Shown here: piece after piece, positions 1 to 5,888 of the stretch | Layout: every line of letters begins with the position of its first letter | How positions within the stretch are numbered: the first letter of the stretch is position 1 | NCBI GenBank assembly: GCA_963204845.1 | Contig: CAUJIL010000307.1 | Coordinates: 1-8,549, forward strand | Origin: Pseudomonadota bacterium | GTDB taxonomy: Bacteria; Pseudomonadota; Gammaproteobacteria; Pseudomonadales; UBA5518 | Reading direction: 5' to 3' | DNA: 8,549 nt | The notes under the pieces: generated by a model | Told to the model about the DNA's origin: nothing | The model's database searches: none | What the model saw: the letters and a program-made list of their open reading frames with translations, nothing else | Program-made: the position numbers and the translations under genes

Positions 1-7
1 GACCTCC

Positions 8-2158
8 ATGCAATACCAGGGTAAGGCGATCAAGGTGCGCGCGCTCGACGGCGGCGCCGCCGAGCTGTGCTTCGACCGCGACGGCGACAGCGTGAACAAG
101 TTCGACCAGCTCACGCTCGGCGAACTGCTGGAGGCGCTGACGTTGCTGGCCGGGACCAGCGGGCTGCGCGGCGTGCTGATCACCAGCGCCAAGCCCGGCT
201 ATTTCATCGTCGGCGCCGACATCGGCGAGTTCGGCACGCTGTTTCGCCAGGGCGAGCCGGCGCTGCTCGCCAGCCTGGCGAGCGCGAACGCGATTTTCAA
301 CGCGCTCGAGGATCTGCCGGCGCCGAGTGTGTGCGCGATCAACGGCAGCGCACTCGGGGGCGGACTGGAACTCTGCCTGGCGGCCGATGCGCGCGTGCTC
401 GCCAGCGAGGCGCGGATCGGCCTGCCCGAGGTCAAGCTGGGCATCAACCCCGGCTTTGGCGGCACGGTGCGCCTGCCGCGCCTGATCGGCGTCGACAACG
501 CGGTGGAGTGGATCTGCGGCGGCAAGGAATACCGCGCCGACGCCGCGCTGCGGGTCGGCGCCGTCGATGCGGTCGTGGCGTCCGCCGGGCTGCGCGAGGC
601 CGCGCTGGACCTGCTCGGGCAATGCATGAACGGCACCCTGGATTACGCGGCACGCCGGCGCGAGAAGACGCAGCCCGTGCTGCTGAACGACATCGAGCGC
701 ATGATGGCCTTCACGACCGGCAAGAGCGTGGTCGCCGCGCAGGCCGGACCGAACATGCCGGCACCGCTGACGGCCGCGAAGTCGATGGAGAAGTCGGTGG
801 GCCTCGCGCGCACCGAGGCGCTGGCGGTCGAGTCGAAGTTCTTCGCGCGCCTGGCGATGGGCAACGAGTCCGACAGCCTGATCGGACTGTTCCTGAACGA
901 GCAGGCGGTGGCGAAGAAGGCGCGACGTATCGAGGAGGCCGGCCGCAAGGTGGCGCGTGCGGCGGTATTGGGCGCCGGGACGATGGGCGGCGGGGTCGCT
1001 TACCAGTCCGCGAGCTGCGGCGTGCCGATCGTGATGAAGGACATCGCCGCCACGGGTATCGACCTCGGCCTGCGCGAGGCCGGCAAGCTGCTCGCCGGGC
1101 AGGTCGATCGCGGGCGCATGAGCGCCACGGCCATGGCCGAGGTGCTGCGCGGAATCACGCCGACGCTCGACTACGCCGACTTCGGCGGTGTCGATTTCGT
1201 CGTCGAGGCGGTGGTCGAGAACGAGGGCGTCAAGCAGCGCGTGCTCGCCGAGTGCGAGGATCGCGTGGGGCCGGAGGCGATCCTCGCCAGCAACACCTCG
1301 ACGATCTCGATCACACGGCTCGCCAGCGCGCTGAAGCGGCCGCAGAACTTCTGCGGCATGCATTTCTTCAATCCGGTGCACCGCATGCCGCTGGTCGAGG
1401 TGATCCGCGGCGAGCACAGTTCGGAGGCCGCGATCGCGACCACGGTGGCGTACGCGCGGCAGCTGAAGAAGACGCCGATCGTGGTGCGCGACTGCCCGGG
1501 CTTCCTGGTGAACCGGGTGCTGTTTCCGTATTTCGGCGCGTTCAACGCACTGTTGCGCGACGGCGCCGATTTCCGCGAGGTCGACCGCGTGATGCAGAAA
1601 TTCGGTTGGCCGATGGGCCCCGCGTACCTGCTCGACGTGGTCGGCATCGACGTCGCCCACCATGCCGCCGGCGTGATGGCGGCCGGTTTCCCCGAGCGCA
1701 TGACGATCGGCTTCCGCACCGCGCTCGAGGTGCTGTTCGAGGCGGGGCGTTTCGGGCAGAAGACCGGTTCCGGCTTCTATCGCTACGAACAGGATCGCCG
1801 CGGCAAGCAGGTCAAGCAGGTCGATCCCGAGGCACAGGCGCTGATCGCGCCCGTGTGCGGCGCCGCGCGCGAGTTCCCCGAGCAGGAGATCGTCGAGCGC
1901 ATGATGGTGCCGATGTGCAACGAGCTGGTGCGCTGCCTCGACGAGAACATCGTCGACAGTGCCGGCGAGGCCGACATGGCGCTGGTGATGGGAATCGGTT
2001 TCCCGCTGTTCCGGGGTGGCGCGCTGCGCTACATGGACCACATGGGGCTCGAGGCGTTCTGTGCCGCCGCCGATCGTCACGCGGACATCGCCGCGGTCTA
2101 CGCGGTGCCGGAGTCGCTGCGCCAGCGCGCGCGCGACGGCCGGCGCTTCTATTCCTGA
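8..2158 (+). CDS. fadB: Fatty acid oxidation complex subunit alpha FadB (enoyl-CoA hydratase / 3-hydroxyacyl-CoA dehydrogenase)
   Basis: This is the multifunctional alpha subunit of the cytosolic beta-oxidation complex. It hydrates trans-2-enoyl-CoA, oxidises L-3-hydroxyacyl-CoA with NAD+, and in this family also isomerises enoyl-CoA and epimerises 3-hydroxyacyl-CoA. The 716 residues are close to the roughly 715-730 usual for FadB. Residues 1-190 form the crotonase domain, with the GGGLE and GLPE motifs placing the two catalytic glutamates at E121 and E141. After a linker, the NAD-binding dehydrogenase domain starts near 316 with GAGTMGGG at 322-329. The catalytic histidine is H452 in MHFFNP, paired with E464 in PLVEVIRG. 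The C-terminal dehydrogenase domains run from about 497 to the end. The ATG lines up with the E. coli FadB N-terminus (M-x-Y-x-G). Only seven bases precede it, so its ribosome binding site cannot be judged. The C-terminus lacks the extra tail of about 13 residues in E. coli FadB and matches the shorter Pseudomonas type. FadJ is the main alternative, but the adjacent fadA and the close match favour FadB. Confidence 0.97.
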   Translation: MQYQGKAIKVRALDGGAAELCFDRDGDSVNKFDQLTLGELLEALTLLAGTSGLRGVLITSAKPGYFIVGADIGEFGTLFRQGEPALLASLASANAIFNALEDLPAPSVCAINGSALGGGLELCLAADARVLASEARIGLPEVKLGINPGFGGTVRLPRLIGVDNAVEWICGGKEYRADAALRVGAVDAVVASAGLREAALDLLGQCMNGTLDYAARRREKTQPVLLNDIERMMAFTTGKSVVAAQAGPNMPAPLTAAKSMEKSVGLARTEALAVESKFFARLAMGNESDSLIGLFLNEQAVAKKARRIEEAGRKVARAAVLGAGTMGGGVAYQSASCGVPIVMKDIAATGIDLGLREAGKLLAGQVDRGRMSATAMAEVLRGITPTLDYADFGGVDFVVEAVVENEGVKQRVLAECEDRVGPEAILASNTSTISITRLASALKRPQNFCGMHFFNPVHRMPLVEVIRGEHSSEAAIATTVAYARQLKKTPIVVRDCPGFLVNRVLFPYFGAFNALLRDGADFREVDRVMQKFGWPMGPAYLLDVVGIDVAHHAAGVMAAGFPERMTIGFRTALEVLFEAGRFGQKTGSGFYRYEQDRRGKQVKQVDPEAQALIAPVCGAAREFPEQEIVERMMVPMCNELVRCLDENIVDSAGEADMALVMGIGFPLFRGGALRYMDHMGLEAFCAAADRHADIAAVYAVPESLRQRARDGRRFYS

Positions 2159-2169
2159 TTCGACGCAGC

Positions 2170-2175
2170 GGAGGT
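2170..2175 (+). promoter_or_regulatory. Ribosome binding site of fadA
   Basis: GGAGGT lies five bases before the ATG at 2181 and is a strong Shine-Dalgarno match. It decides the start of fadA. The open frame extends upstream to 2016 inside fadB, but that extension is the +1 shadow of fadB and has no thiolase similarity. Confidence 0.85.
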
Positions 2176-2180
2176 CCGCC

Positions 2181-3356
2181 ATGAGTTTCAAAGACGACGA
2201 CGCCGTGATCATCGACTGCGCCCGCACGCCGATGGGGCGGTCGAAGAACGGCGTGTTCCGCCACGTGCGCGCCGAGGATCTGTCGGCTGACCTGGTCGAT
2301 GCACTGTTCGCACGCAACCCCGGGGTCGACCCGGCGAGCGTCGAGGACGTGATCTGGGGTTGCGTGAACCAGACCGAGGAGCAGGGCTGGAACGTCGCGC
2401 GCATGATGTCGCTGCTGACCGTGATTCCGCACAGCGCAGGCGCGCAGACGATCTCGCGGCTGTGCGGCTCCTCGATGTCCGCGCTGCACATCGCCGCGCA
2501 GGCGATCACTGCGGGCTACGGCGAGGTGTTCGTGGTCGGCGGCGTGGAGCACATGGGGCACCTGCCGATGGACAAGGGCATCGACCCGAATCCGCGGCTC
2601 AGCAAGCACGTGGCGAAGGCGGCGGGGATGATGGGCATCACGGCCGAGGGGCTGGCGATGCTGCACGGCATCACGCGCGCCGAGCAGGATGCCTACGGCG
2701 AGCGCTCGCACCGGTTGGCCGCCAAGGCGCAGGACGAGGGACGCTGGGCGCGCGAGATCATAGCGCGCCGCGGCCACGACGAGGACGGTCGCAGCATCCT
2801 GGTGACGGCCGACACCACGATCCGCCGCGACACCACCATCGAGGGGCTGGCGGCGCTGCCACCGGCCTTCGACCCCCGCAACGGAACCGTGACCGCCGGC
2901 ACGTCGTCGCAGATCGCCGACGGCGCCGCCGCGATGATCGTGACCTCCGGCCGCAGGGCGCGCGAACTGGGGTTGCACCCGCGCGCGCGGATCCGCGCGA
3001 TGGCGGTGGCCGGTGTCGATCCGTCGATCATGGGCTACGGCCCGGTGCCGGCCACGCAGAAGGCGCTGGCACGCTGCGGCCTCACGCTTGCGGACATCGA
3101 GGCGGTCGAACTCAACGAGGCCTTCGCGGCGCAGGTGCTGCCGGTGCTCAAGGACCTGAAGCTGATCGATGAGCTCGACACCCGGGTGAACCTGCACGGC
3201 GGGGCAATCGCGCTGGGACACCCGTTCGGCTGCTCCGGGGCGCGCATCACGACGACCCTGATCAACGTGATGGAGCAGCGTGACCTGACGCTGGGTCTGG
3301 CAACGATGTGCATCGGGCTGGGACAAGGCATCGCGACCGTGATCGAGCGCGTCTGA
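2181..3356 (+). CDS. fadA: 3-ketoacyl-CoA thiolase FadA (fatty acid oxidation complex subunit beta)
   Basis: This is the beta subunit of the FadBA complex. It cleaves 3-ketoacyl-CoA with coenzyme A to release acetyl-CoA and an acyl-CoA two carbons shorter. The 391 residues match the usual 387-391. The thiolase N-terminal domain covers about 1-260 and carries the acyl-accepting cysteine C95 in RLCGSSM. The C-terminal domain holds NEAFA (312-316), the catalytic histidine H347 in GGAIALGHP, and the second active-site cysteine C377 in MCIGLGQG. Near-identity in stretches to E. coli FadA (RTPMGRSK, GGVEHMGH, VAKAAGMMG, DPSIMGYGPVPA) favours FadA over the related FadI and over biosynthetic acetyl-CoA acetyltransferases. 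It starts 22 bases after the fadB stop and is almost surely cotranscribed with fadB. A hairpin-rich gap separates it from the downstream tRNA, so the fad operon probably ends here. Confidence 0.97.
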   Translation: MSFKDDDAVIIDCARTPMGRSKNGVFRHVRAEDLSADLVDALFARNPGVDPASVEDVIWGCVNQTEEQGWNVARMMSLLTVIPHSAGAQTISRLCGSSMSALHIAAQAITAGYGEVFVVGGVEHMGHLPMDKGIDPNPRLSKHVAKAAGMMGITAEGLAMLHGITRAEQDAYGERSHRLAAKAQDEGRWAREIIARRGHDEDGRSILVTADTTIRRDTTIEGLAALPPAFDPRNGTVTAGTSSQIADGAAAMIVTSGRRARELGLHPRARIRAMAVAGVDPSIMGYGPVPATQKALARCGLTLADIEAVELNEAFAAQVLPVLKDLKLIDELDTRVNLHGGAIALGHPFGCSGARITTTLINVMEQRDLTLGLATMCIGLGQGIATVIERV

Positions 3357-3393
3357 GCCAGCCGGACAGCGACCGGAATCCGCTCGCCCTGGC

Positions 3394-3415
3394 GCGGCGA
3401 GGCGCCGATCGCCGC
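3394..3415 (+). terminator. GC-rich hairpin after fadA, possible 3' end of the fad operon
   Basis: GCGGCGA (3394-3400) and TCGCCGC (3409-3415) form a perfect 7-bp stem around an 8-base loop, 37 bases after the fadA stop. No T-run follows, so it is not a textbook intrinsic terminator. It could instead stabilise the mRNA 3' end or mark a Rho-dependent end. The pairing is seen; the function is inferred. Confidence 0.3.
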
Positions 3416-3447
3416 ACGTCCCGAGTGGACGACACCGGGTGCGTGCC

Positions 3448-3473
3448 TTGCCGTGCCAGTGGTGGTATGGCAA
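3448..3473 (+). terminator. 11-bp hairpin between fadA and tRNA-Leu
   Basis: TTGCCGTGCCA (3448-3458) pairs along its full length with TGGTATGGCAA (3463-3473), with two G-U pairs as RNA, around the four-base loop GTGG. It is the longest stem noticed in the non-coding part of the window. It sits 92 bases after fadA and just upstream of the tRNA promoter region. It lacks a T-tract, so factor-independent termination is uncertain. On the opposite strand the two G-U pairs become A-C mismatches, so the structure is better for + strand RNA, consistent with a role at the fad operon 3' end. Confidence 0.35.
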
Positions 3474-3485
3474 ACTGCGCGCTCA

Positions 3486-3512
3486 TTGGTTTGAGGTTGA
3501 AAGGGTTATAAT
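3486..3512 (+). promoter_or_regulatory. Probable promoter of tRNA-Leu
   Basis: A perfect -10 hexamer TATAAT lies at 3507-3512, inside a markedly AT-rich stretch (about 3484-3545) that stands out from the GC-rich surroundings. The best -35 candidate is TTGGTT at 3486-3491, with a short 15-base spacer, so the -35 is less sure than the -10. Transcription would begin near 3519 and give a leader of about 49 bases before the tRNA. The -10 lies within the small dyad GTTAT-A-ATAAC (3505-3515). The bases just after the -10 are AT-rich, unlike the GC-rich discriminator of many stringently controlled stable-RNA promoters. Confidence 0.55.
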
Positions 3513-3567
3513 AACAAGCAGTTACATTGTTTTTCTGAGATTTCTTCACGAACCGCCGCGGCGGCAT

Positions 3568-3652
3568 GCGAGAGTGGCGGAACTGGTAGACGCGCTGGAT
3601 TTAGGTTCCAGTGCCTTCGGGCGTGCGGGTTCGAGTCCCGCCTTTCGCACCA
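3568..3652 (+). tRNA. tRNA-Leu (anticodon UAG)
   Basis: A complete 85-base class II tRNA. The acceptor stem GCGAGAG (3568-3574) pairs with CTTTCGC (3642-3648), with one G-U pair. The D-arm has a GCG/CGC stem (3577-3579 with 3591-3593) and a GG-containing loop. The anticodon stem CTGGA/TCCAG (3595-3599 with 3607-3611) encloses loop TTTAGGT, giving anticodon TAG at 3602-3604, which reads CUA and other CUN leucine codons. The long variable arm TGCC-TTCG-GGCG (3612-3623) is typical of leucine tRNAs. The T-arm GCGGG/CCCGC (3625-3629 with 3637-3641) holds TTCGAGT. The discriminator is A3649 and CCA is encoded at 3650-3652. It corresponds to E. coli leuW by anticodon. No integrase or duplicated tRNA 3' end is present, so there is no sign that it serves as an integration site here. 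Confidence 0.97.
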
Positions 3653-3688
3653 GTGGCAGACTCGGTTCGGTGAGGTCCACGGGGCACG

Positions 3689-3704
3689 GGCCAGCGGCCT
3701 TTTT
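3689..3704 (+). terminator. Candidate intrinsic terminator after tRNA-Leu
   Basis: GGCC (3689-3692), loop AGC and GGCC (3696-3699) form a short all-GC stem followed at once by five T's (3700-3704), 36 bases after the tRNA CCA. An outer GGCA (3683-3686) / TGCC (3704-3707) pairing could extend it with internal loops. The stem is short for an intrinsic terminator, but its position between the tRNA and the tig promoter fits. Confidence 0.4.
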
Positions 3705-3730
3705 GCCGACTCTCGGAATACATTTCCGCG

Positions 3731-3739
3731 TGCTAGAAT
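3731..3739 (+). promoter_or_regulatory. Extended -10 promoter candidate of tig
   Basis: TGC followed by TAGAAT (3734-3739) is a good extended -10 element. No convincing -35 lies 16-18 bases upstream, which is tolerated in extended -10 promoters. A start near 3746 would leave a 5' untranslated region of about 75 bases before tig. Because tig and clpP are one base apart, this is the best visible promoter for both genes. Readthrough from the tRNA-Leu promoter is the alternative. Confidence 0.5.
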
Positions 3740-3820
3740 GCGCGCCCTTCCGGCCGCTGCTGCCCGCGAGCGCGCGCGTCGACAGAGCATTCATCCACGG
3801 TTTTCCGAGAGAGGTCGAAC

Positions 3821-5143
3821 ATGCAGGTTTCCGTTGAGATTACGTCGGGTCTGGGCCGGCGCCTGACGATCGGGGTGCCGGCGACGCGCATCGACGCCGA
3901 AGTGGCGGCGCGGCTGGAGAAGGCCGCGCGCACGGTGCGGCTGAAGGGCTTCCGTCAGGGCAAGGTGCCGCTGAAGGTGGTGCAGCAGCGTTTCGGCGCG
4001 GGCGTGCGCCAGGAAGTGCTCGGCGAGGTGATGAGCCAGTCGTTCTACGAGGCCGTGCGCCAGGAGGACCTGAAGCCGGCCGGACAGCCCACCATCGAGC
4101 CGCGTTCGATGGCGAGCGGCCGTGACCTCGAATTCACGGCGACCTTCGAGGTGTATCCGGAGATCGACCTGGTCGATTTCGCGAAGCTCGCGATCGAGCG
4201 GCCGGTGGCCGAGGTGGGCGAAGCGGACGTGGACCGCATGATCGAGGTGTTGCGCGGCCAGCAGGCGACCTGGGAATCGGTCGAGCGCGCCGCCGCCTCC
4301 GGCGACCGGGTGAACATCGACTACACCGGCCGCCGTGACGGCGTGGCCTTCGACGGCGGCAGCGCGCAGGGCAGCGATCTGCTGCTCGGTTCCAATCGTA
4401 TGATCCCAGGATTCGAGTCCGGCATCGAGGGCATGCAGCCGGGCGAGGTGCGCGAGCTGGCGCTGCGCTTCCCGGACGAGTACCACGCCGAGGAGCTCAA
4501 GGGTGCCGACGTGGTGTTCGAGGTGCGGCTGAACAGCGTCGCGGAGAAGCGGCTGCCGGAACTGGACGACGCGTTCTTCGCACGCTTCGGGGTGGCCGGG
4601 CAGGGCCTCGAGGGCTTCCGCGCCGAGGTGCGCTCGAACATGGAGCGCGAGTTGCGCCAGGCGCTGCGCTCGAAGCTGAAGGCCCGGGTACTGAACGCGC
4701 TGCACGAGCGCACCGAGGTCGAGGTGCCGCAGGCGCTGGTGCAGGAGGAGATCGGCTCGCTGCGCCGGCAGATGTTGCGCCAGTTCGGTGGCGACGCGGC
4801 GCGTTTCGACCCCGCGATGCTGCCAAACGAGATGTTCAGCGCGCAGGCAGGCAAGCGCGTGGCGCTGGGCCTGCTGCTCGGGGAAGTGATCCGGCGCGAG
4901 AACCTGAAGGCGGACGCCGCGCGTGTGCGGGAGATGGTGGAGGACATGGCCTCCACCTACGAAGAGCCCGAGGAAGTGGTCAGCTGGTACTATGGGAACC
5001 GGGAGCAGCTGGCGTCGGTCGAAGCGGTAGTGCTGGAAGACCAGGCGATCGATACGGTGCTCGCGCGTGCCCAACTGACCGATGTGCCGTGCAGCTACGA
5101 GGACGCACTGCGCGCCGACCCGCCGAAGCAGGAGACGCAATAG
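3821..5143 (+). CDS. tig: Trigger factor, ribosome-associated chaperone and peptidyl-prolyl isomerase
   Basis: This is the first chaperone to meet nascent chains. It docks near the ribosomal exit tunnel and also catalyses proline cis/trans isomerisation. The 440 residues compare with 432 in E. coli. The N-terminal ribosome-binding domain (about 1-115) carries the signature GFRQGKVP at 43-50, the loop that contacts ribosomal protein L23. The FKBP-type isomerase domain (about 160-240) begins at GDRVNIDYTG and includes GSNRMIPGFE and MQPGE. The C-terminal helical substrate cradle (about 245-430) includes EVVSWYYGN and LEDQAID, close to the conserved trigger factor C-terminus. A purine-rich GAGAGAGG at 3807-3814 precedes the ATG by six bases, supporting this start. 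It heads the tig-clpP-clpX-lon cluster, the conserved gammaproteobacterial order, in which a chaperone for new proteins is set beside proteases that remove failed ones. Confidence 0.97.
   Translation: MQVSVEITSGLGRRLTIGVPATRIDAEVAARLEKAARTVRLKGFRQGKVPLKVVQQRFGAGVRQEVLGEVMSQSFYEAVRQEDLKPAGQPTIEPRSMASGRDLEFTATFEVYPEIDLVDFAKLAIERPVAEVGEADVDRMIEVLRGQQATWESVERAAASGDRVNIDYTGRRDGVAFDGGSAQGSDLLLGSNRMIPGFESGIEGMQPGEVRELALRFPDEYHAEELKGADVVFEVRLNSVAEKRLPELDDAFFARFGVAGQGLEGFRAEVRSNMERELRQALRSKLKARVLNALHERTEVEVPQALVQEEIGSLRRQMLRQFGGDAARFDPAMLPNEMFSAQAGKRVALGLLLGEVIRRENLKADAARVREMVEDMASTYEEPEEVVSWYYGNREQLASVEAVVLEDQAIDTVLARAQLTDVPCSYEDALRADPPKQETQ
5131..5134 (+). promoter_or_regulatory. Ribosome binding site of clpP, inside the end of tig
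   Basis: GGAG lies within the last codons of tig, ten bases before the clpP ATG at 5145. It decides the clpP start over the in-frame upstream extension to 5082, which is a shadow of tig. Ribosomes finishing tig stop at 5141-5143, right on this site, so translational coupling is plausible. Confidence 0.65.
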
Positions 5144-5144
5144 C

Positions 5145-5780
5145 ATGAACGAGCACGGACAGCAGCGCAGCAGCGGTACGGTCACCGGCCTCGGTCTGGT
5201 GCCGATCGTGGTCGAGCAGACCGCGCGCGGAGAGCGTTCGTACGACATCTACTCGCGGCTGCTGAAGGAGCGGGTGATCTTCATCGTCGGTCCGGTCGAG
5301 GACCACATGGCGAACCTGGTGGTCGCGCAGATGCTGTTCCTGGAGTCGGAAAACCCCGACAAGGACATCCACCTCTACATCAATTCGCCGGGTGGCTCCG
5401 TCACGGCCGGGTTGTCCATCTACGACACCATGCAGTTCATCAAGCCCGACGTCAGCACGATGTGCATCGGCCAGGCCGCGAGCATGGGGGCCTTCCTGCT
5501 CGCCGGTGGTACGCGCGGCAAGCGTTTTGCGCTGCCGAACTCGCGCATCATGATCCATCAGCCGAGCGGTGGGGCGCACGGGCAGGCGTCGGACATCGAC
5601 ATCCATGCACGCGAGATCCTGATCATCCGCGAGCGACTGAATGCGTTGCTGGCGCAGCACACCGGGCAGTCGATCGAGACCGTCGCGCGCGACACCGAGC
5701 GCGACAACTTCATGAATCCGCAGAAGGCGAAGGACTACGGGATCATCGACGAGGTGCTGGTGGCGCGGCCGGGGAAGTGA
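5145..5780 (+). CDS. clpP: ATP-dependent Clp protease proteolytic subunit ClpP
   Basis: This is the serine peptidase that forms the 14-subunit barrel degrading proteins fed in by AAA+ partners such as ClpX. The 211 residues fit the family (207 in E. coli). The catalytic triad is S113 in GQAASMGAF, H138 in MIHQP and D187 in ERDNFM. The oxyanion and substrate strand NSPGGSVTAG is at 80-89. By comparison with E. coli, residues 1-16 are probably a propeptide removed by self-cleavage before the LVPIVVEQ segment, which makes the mature serine number 97, as in E. coli. The gene starts one base after the tig stop and has no intergenic promoter. clpX follows after 108 bases. This is a complete, active-looking ClpP rather than one of the catalytically dead paralogues found in some bacteria. 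Confidence 0.98.
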   Translation: MNEHGQQRSSGTVTGLGLVPIVVEQTARGERSYDIYSRLLKERVIFIVGPVEDHMANLVVAQMLFLESENPDKDIHLYINSPGGSVTAGLSIYDTMQFIKPDVSTMCIGQAASMGAFLLAGGTRGKRFALPNSRIMIHQPSGGAHGQASDIDIHAREILIIRERLNALLAQHTGQSIETVARDTERDNFMNPQKAKDYGIIDEVLVARPGK

Positions 5781-5796
5781 GTACCAATCCGGGATC

Positions 5797-5815
5797 GTCC
5801 TGCTAGACTCAGGAC
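5797..5815 (+). promoter_or_regulatory. Dyad GTCCTG-N7-CAGGAC enclosing a -10 candidate upstream of clpX
   Basis: GTCCTG (5797-5802) and CAGGAC (5810-5815) are perfect inverted repeats. TAGACT at 5804-5809 lies exactly between them and is preceded by TGC (5801-5803), giving an extended -10 candidate for clpX. There is no good -35. The arrangement could be an operator over a promoter or simply a hairpin at the clpP mRNA 3' end. The sequence does not decide which. Confidence 0.35.
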
Positions 5816-5841
5816 TCGGGCCGTACAAGGGTCCAGGGCGG

Positions 5842-5857
5842 GGCGCCGATCGGCGCC
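5842..5857. repeat. Perfect 16-bp palindrome in the clpX leader
   Basis: GGCGCCGATCGGCGCC reads the same on both strands. As RNA it would form a 6-bp all-GC stem with a GATC loop, 31 bases before the clpX ATG. It could act as a protein-binding site on DNA or as a leader hairpin affecting clpX expression. A chance origin is possible in DNA this rich in GC. Confidence 0.5.
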
Positions 5858-5888
5858 ATCGACGGAATTCGAATCGGGCGGACGGGCA

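Noticed and set aside
67..2184. Long + strand frame of 705 codons overlapping fadB
   Set aside because: It is the +2 shadow of fadB in GC-rich DNA: arginine- and alanine-heavy, with no recognisable domain.
3401..3411. Eleven-base match GGCGCCGATCG shared by the fadA 3' hairpin and the clpX leader palindrome (5842-5852)
   Set aside because: GGCGCCGAT also occurs inside fadB near 1562. In DNA of this composition the match is too short to claim a repeat family.
1812..3473. Antisense frame of 553 codons across fadB and fadA
   Set aside because: Histidine, arginine and leucine-rich low-complexity translation, typical of the complement of GC-biased codons, with no start signal or domain.
3568..3652. 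Possible integration site at tRNA-Leu
   Set aside because: No integrase, no duplicate of the tRNA 3' end downstream, and the flanks are conserved core genes.
3439..3837. Small + strand frame running through the tRNA
   Set aside because: Its translation contains the familiar peptide VAELVDALDLGSS that results from translating a leucine tRNA. It is a known annotation artefact, as is the matching antisense frame.
5060..5144. Possible heat-shock promoter at the tig 3' end for clpP
   Set aside because: I could not find a CTTGAA-like -35 with a CCCCAT-like -10 at proper spacing by eye, so no call is made.
3791..5248. Antisense frame of 485 codons across tig
   Set aside because: Same compositional cause; tig is fully supported on the + strand.
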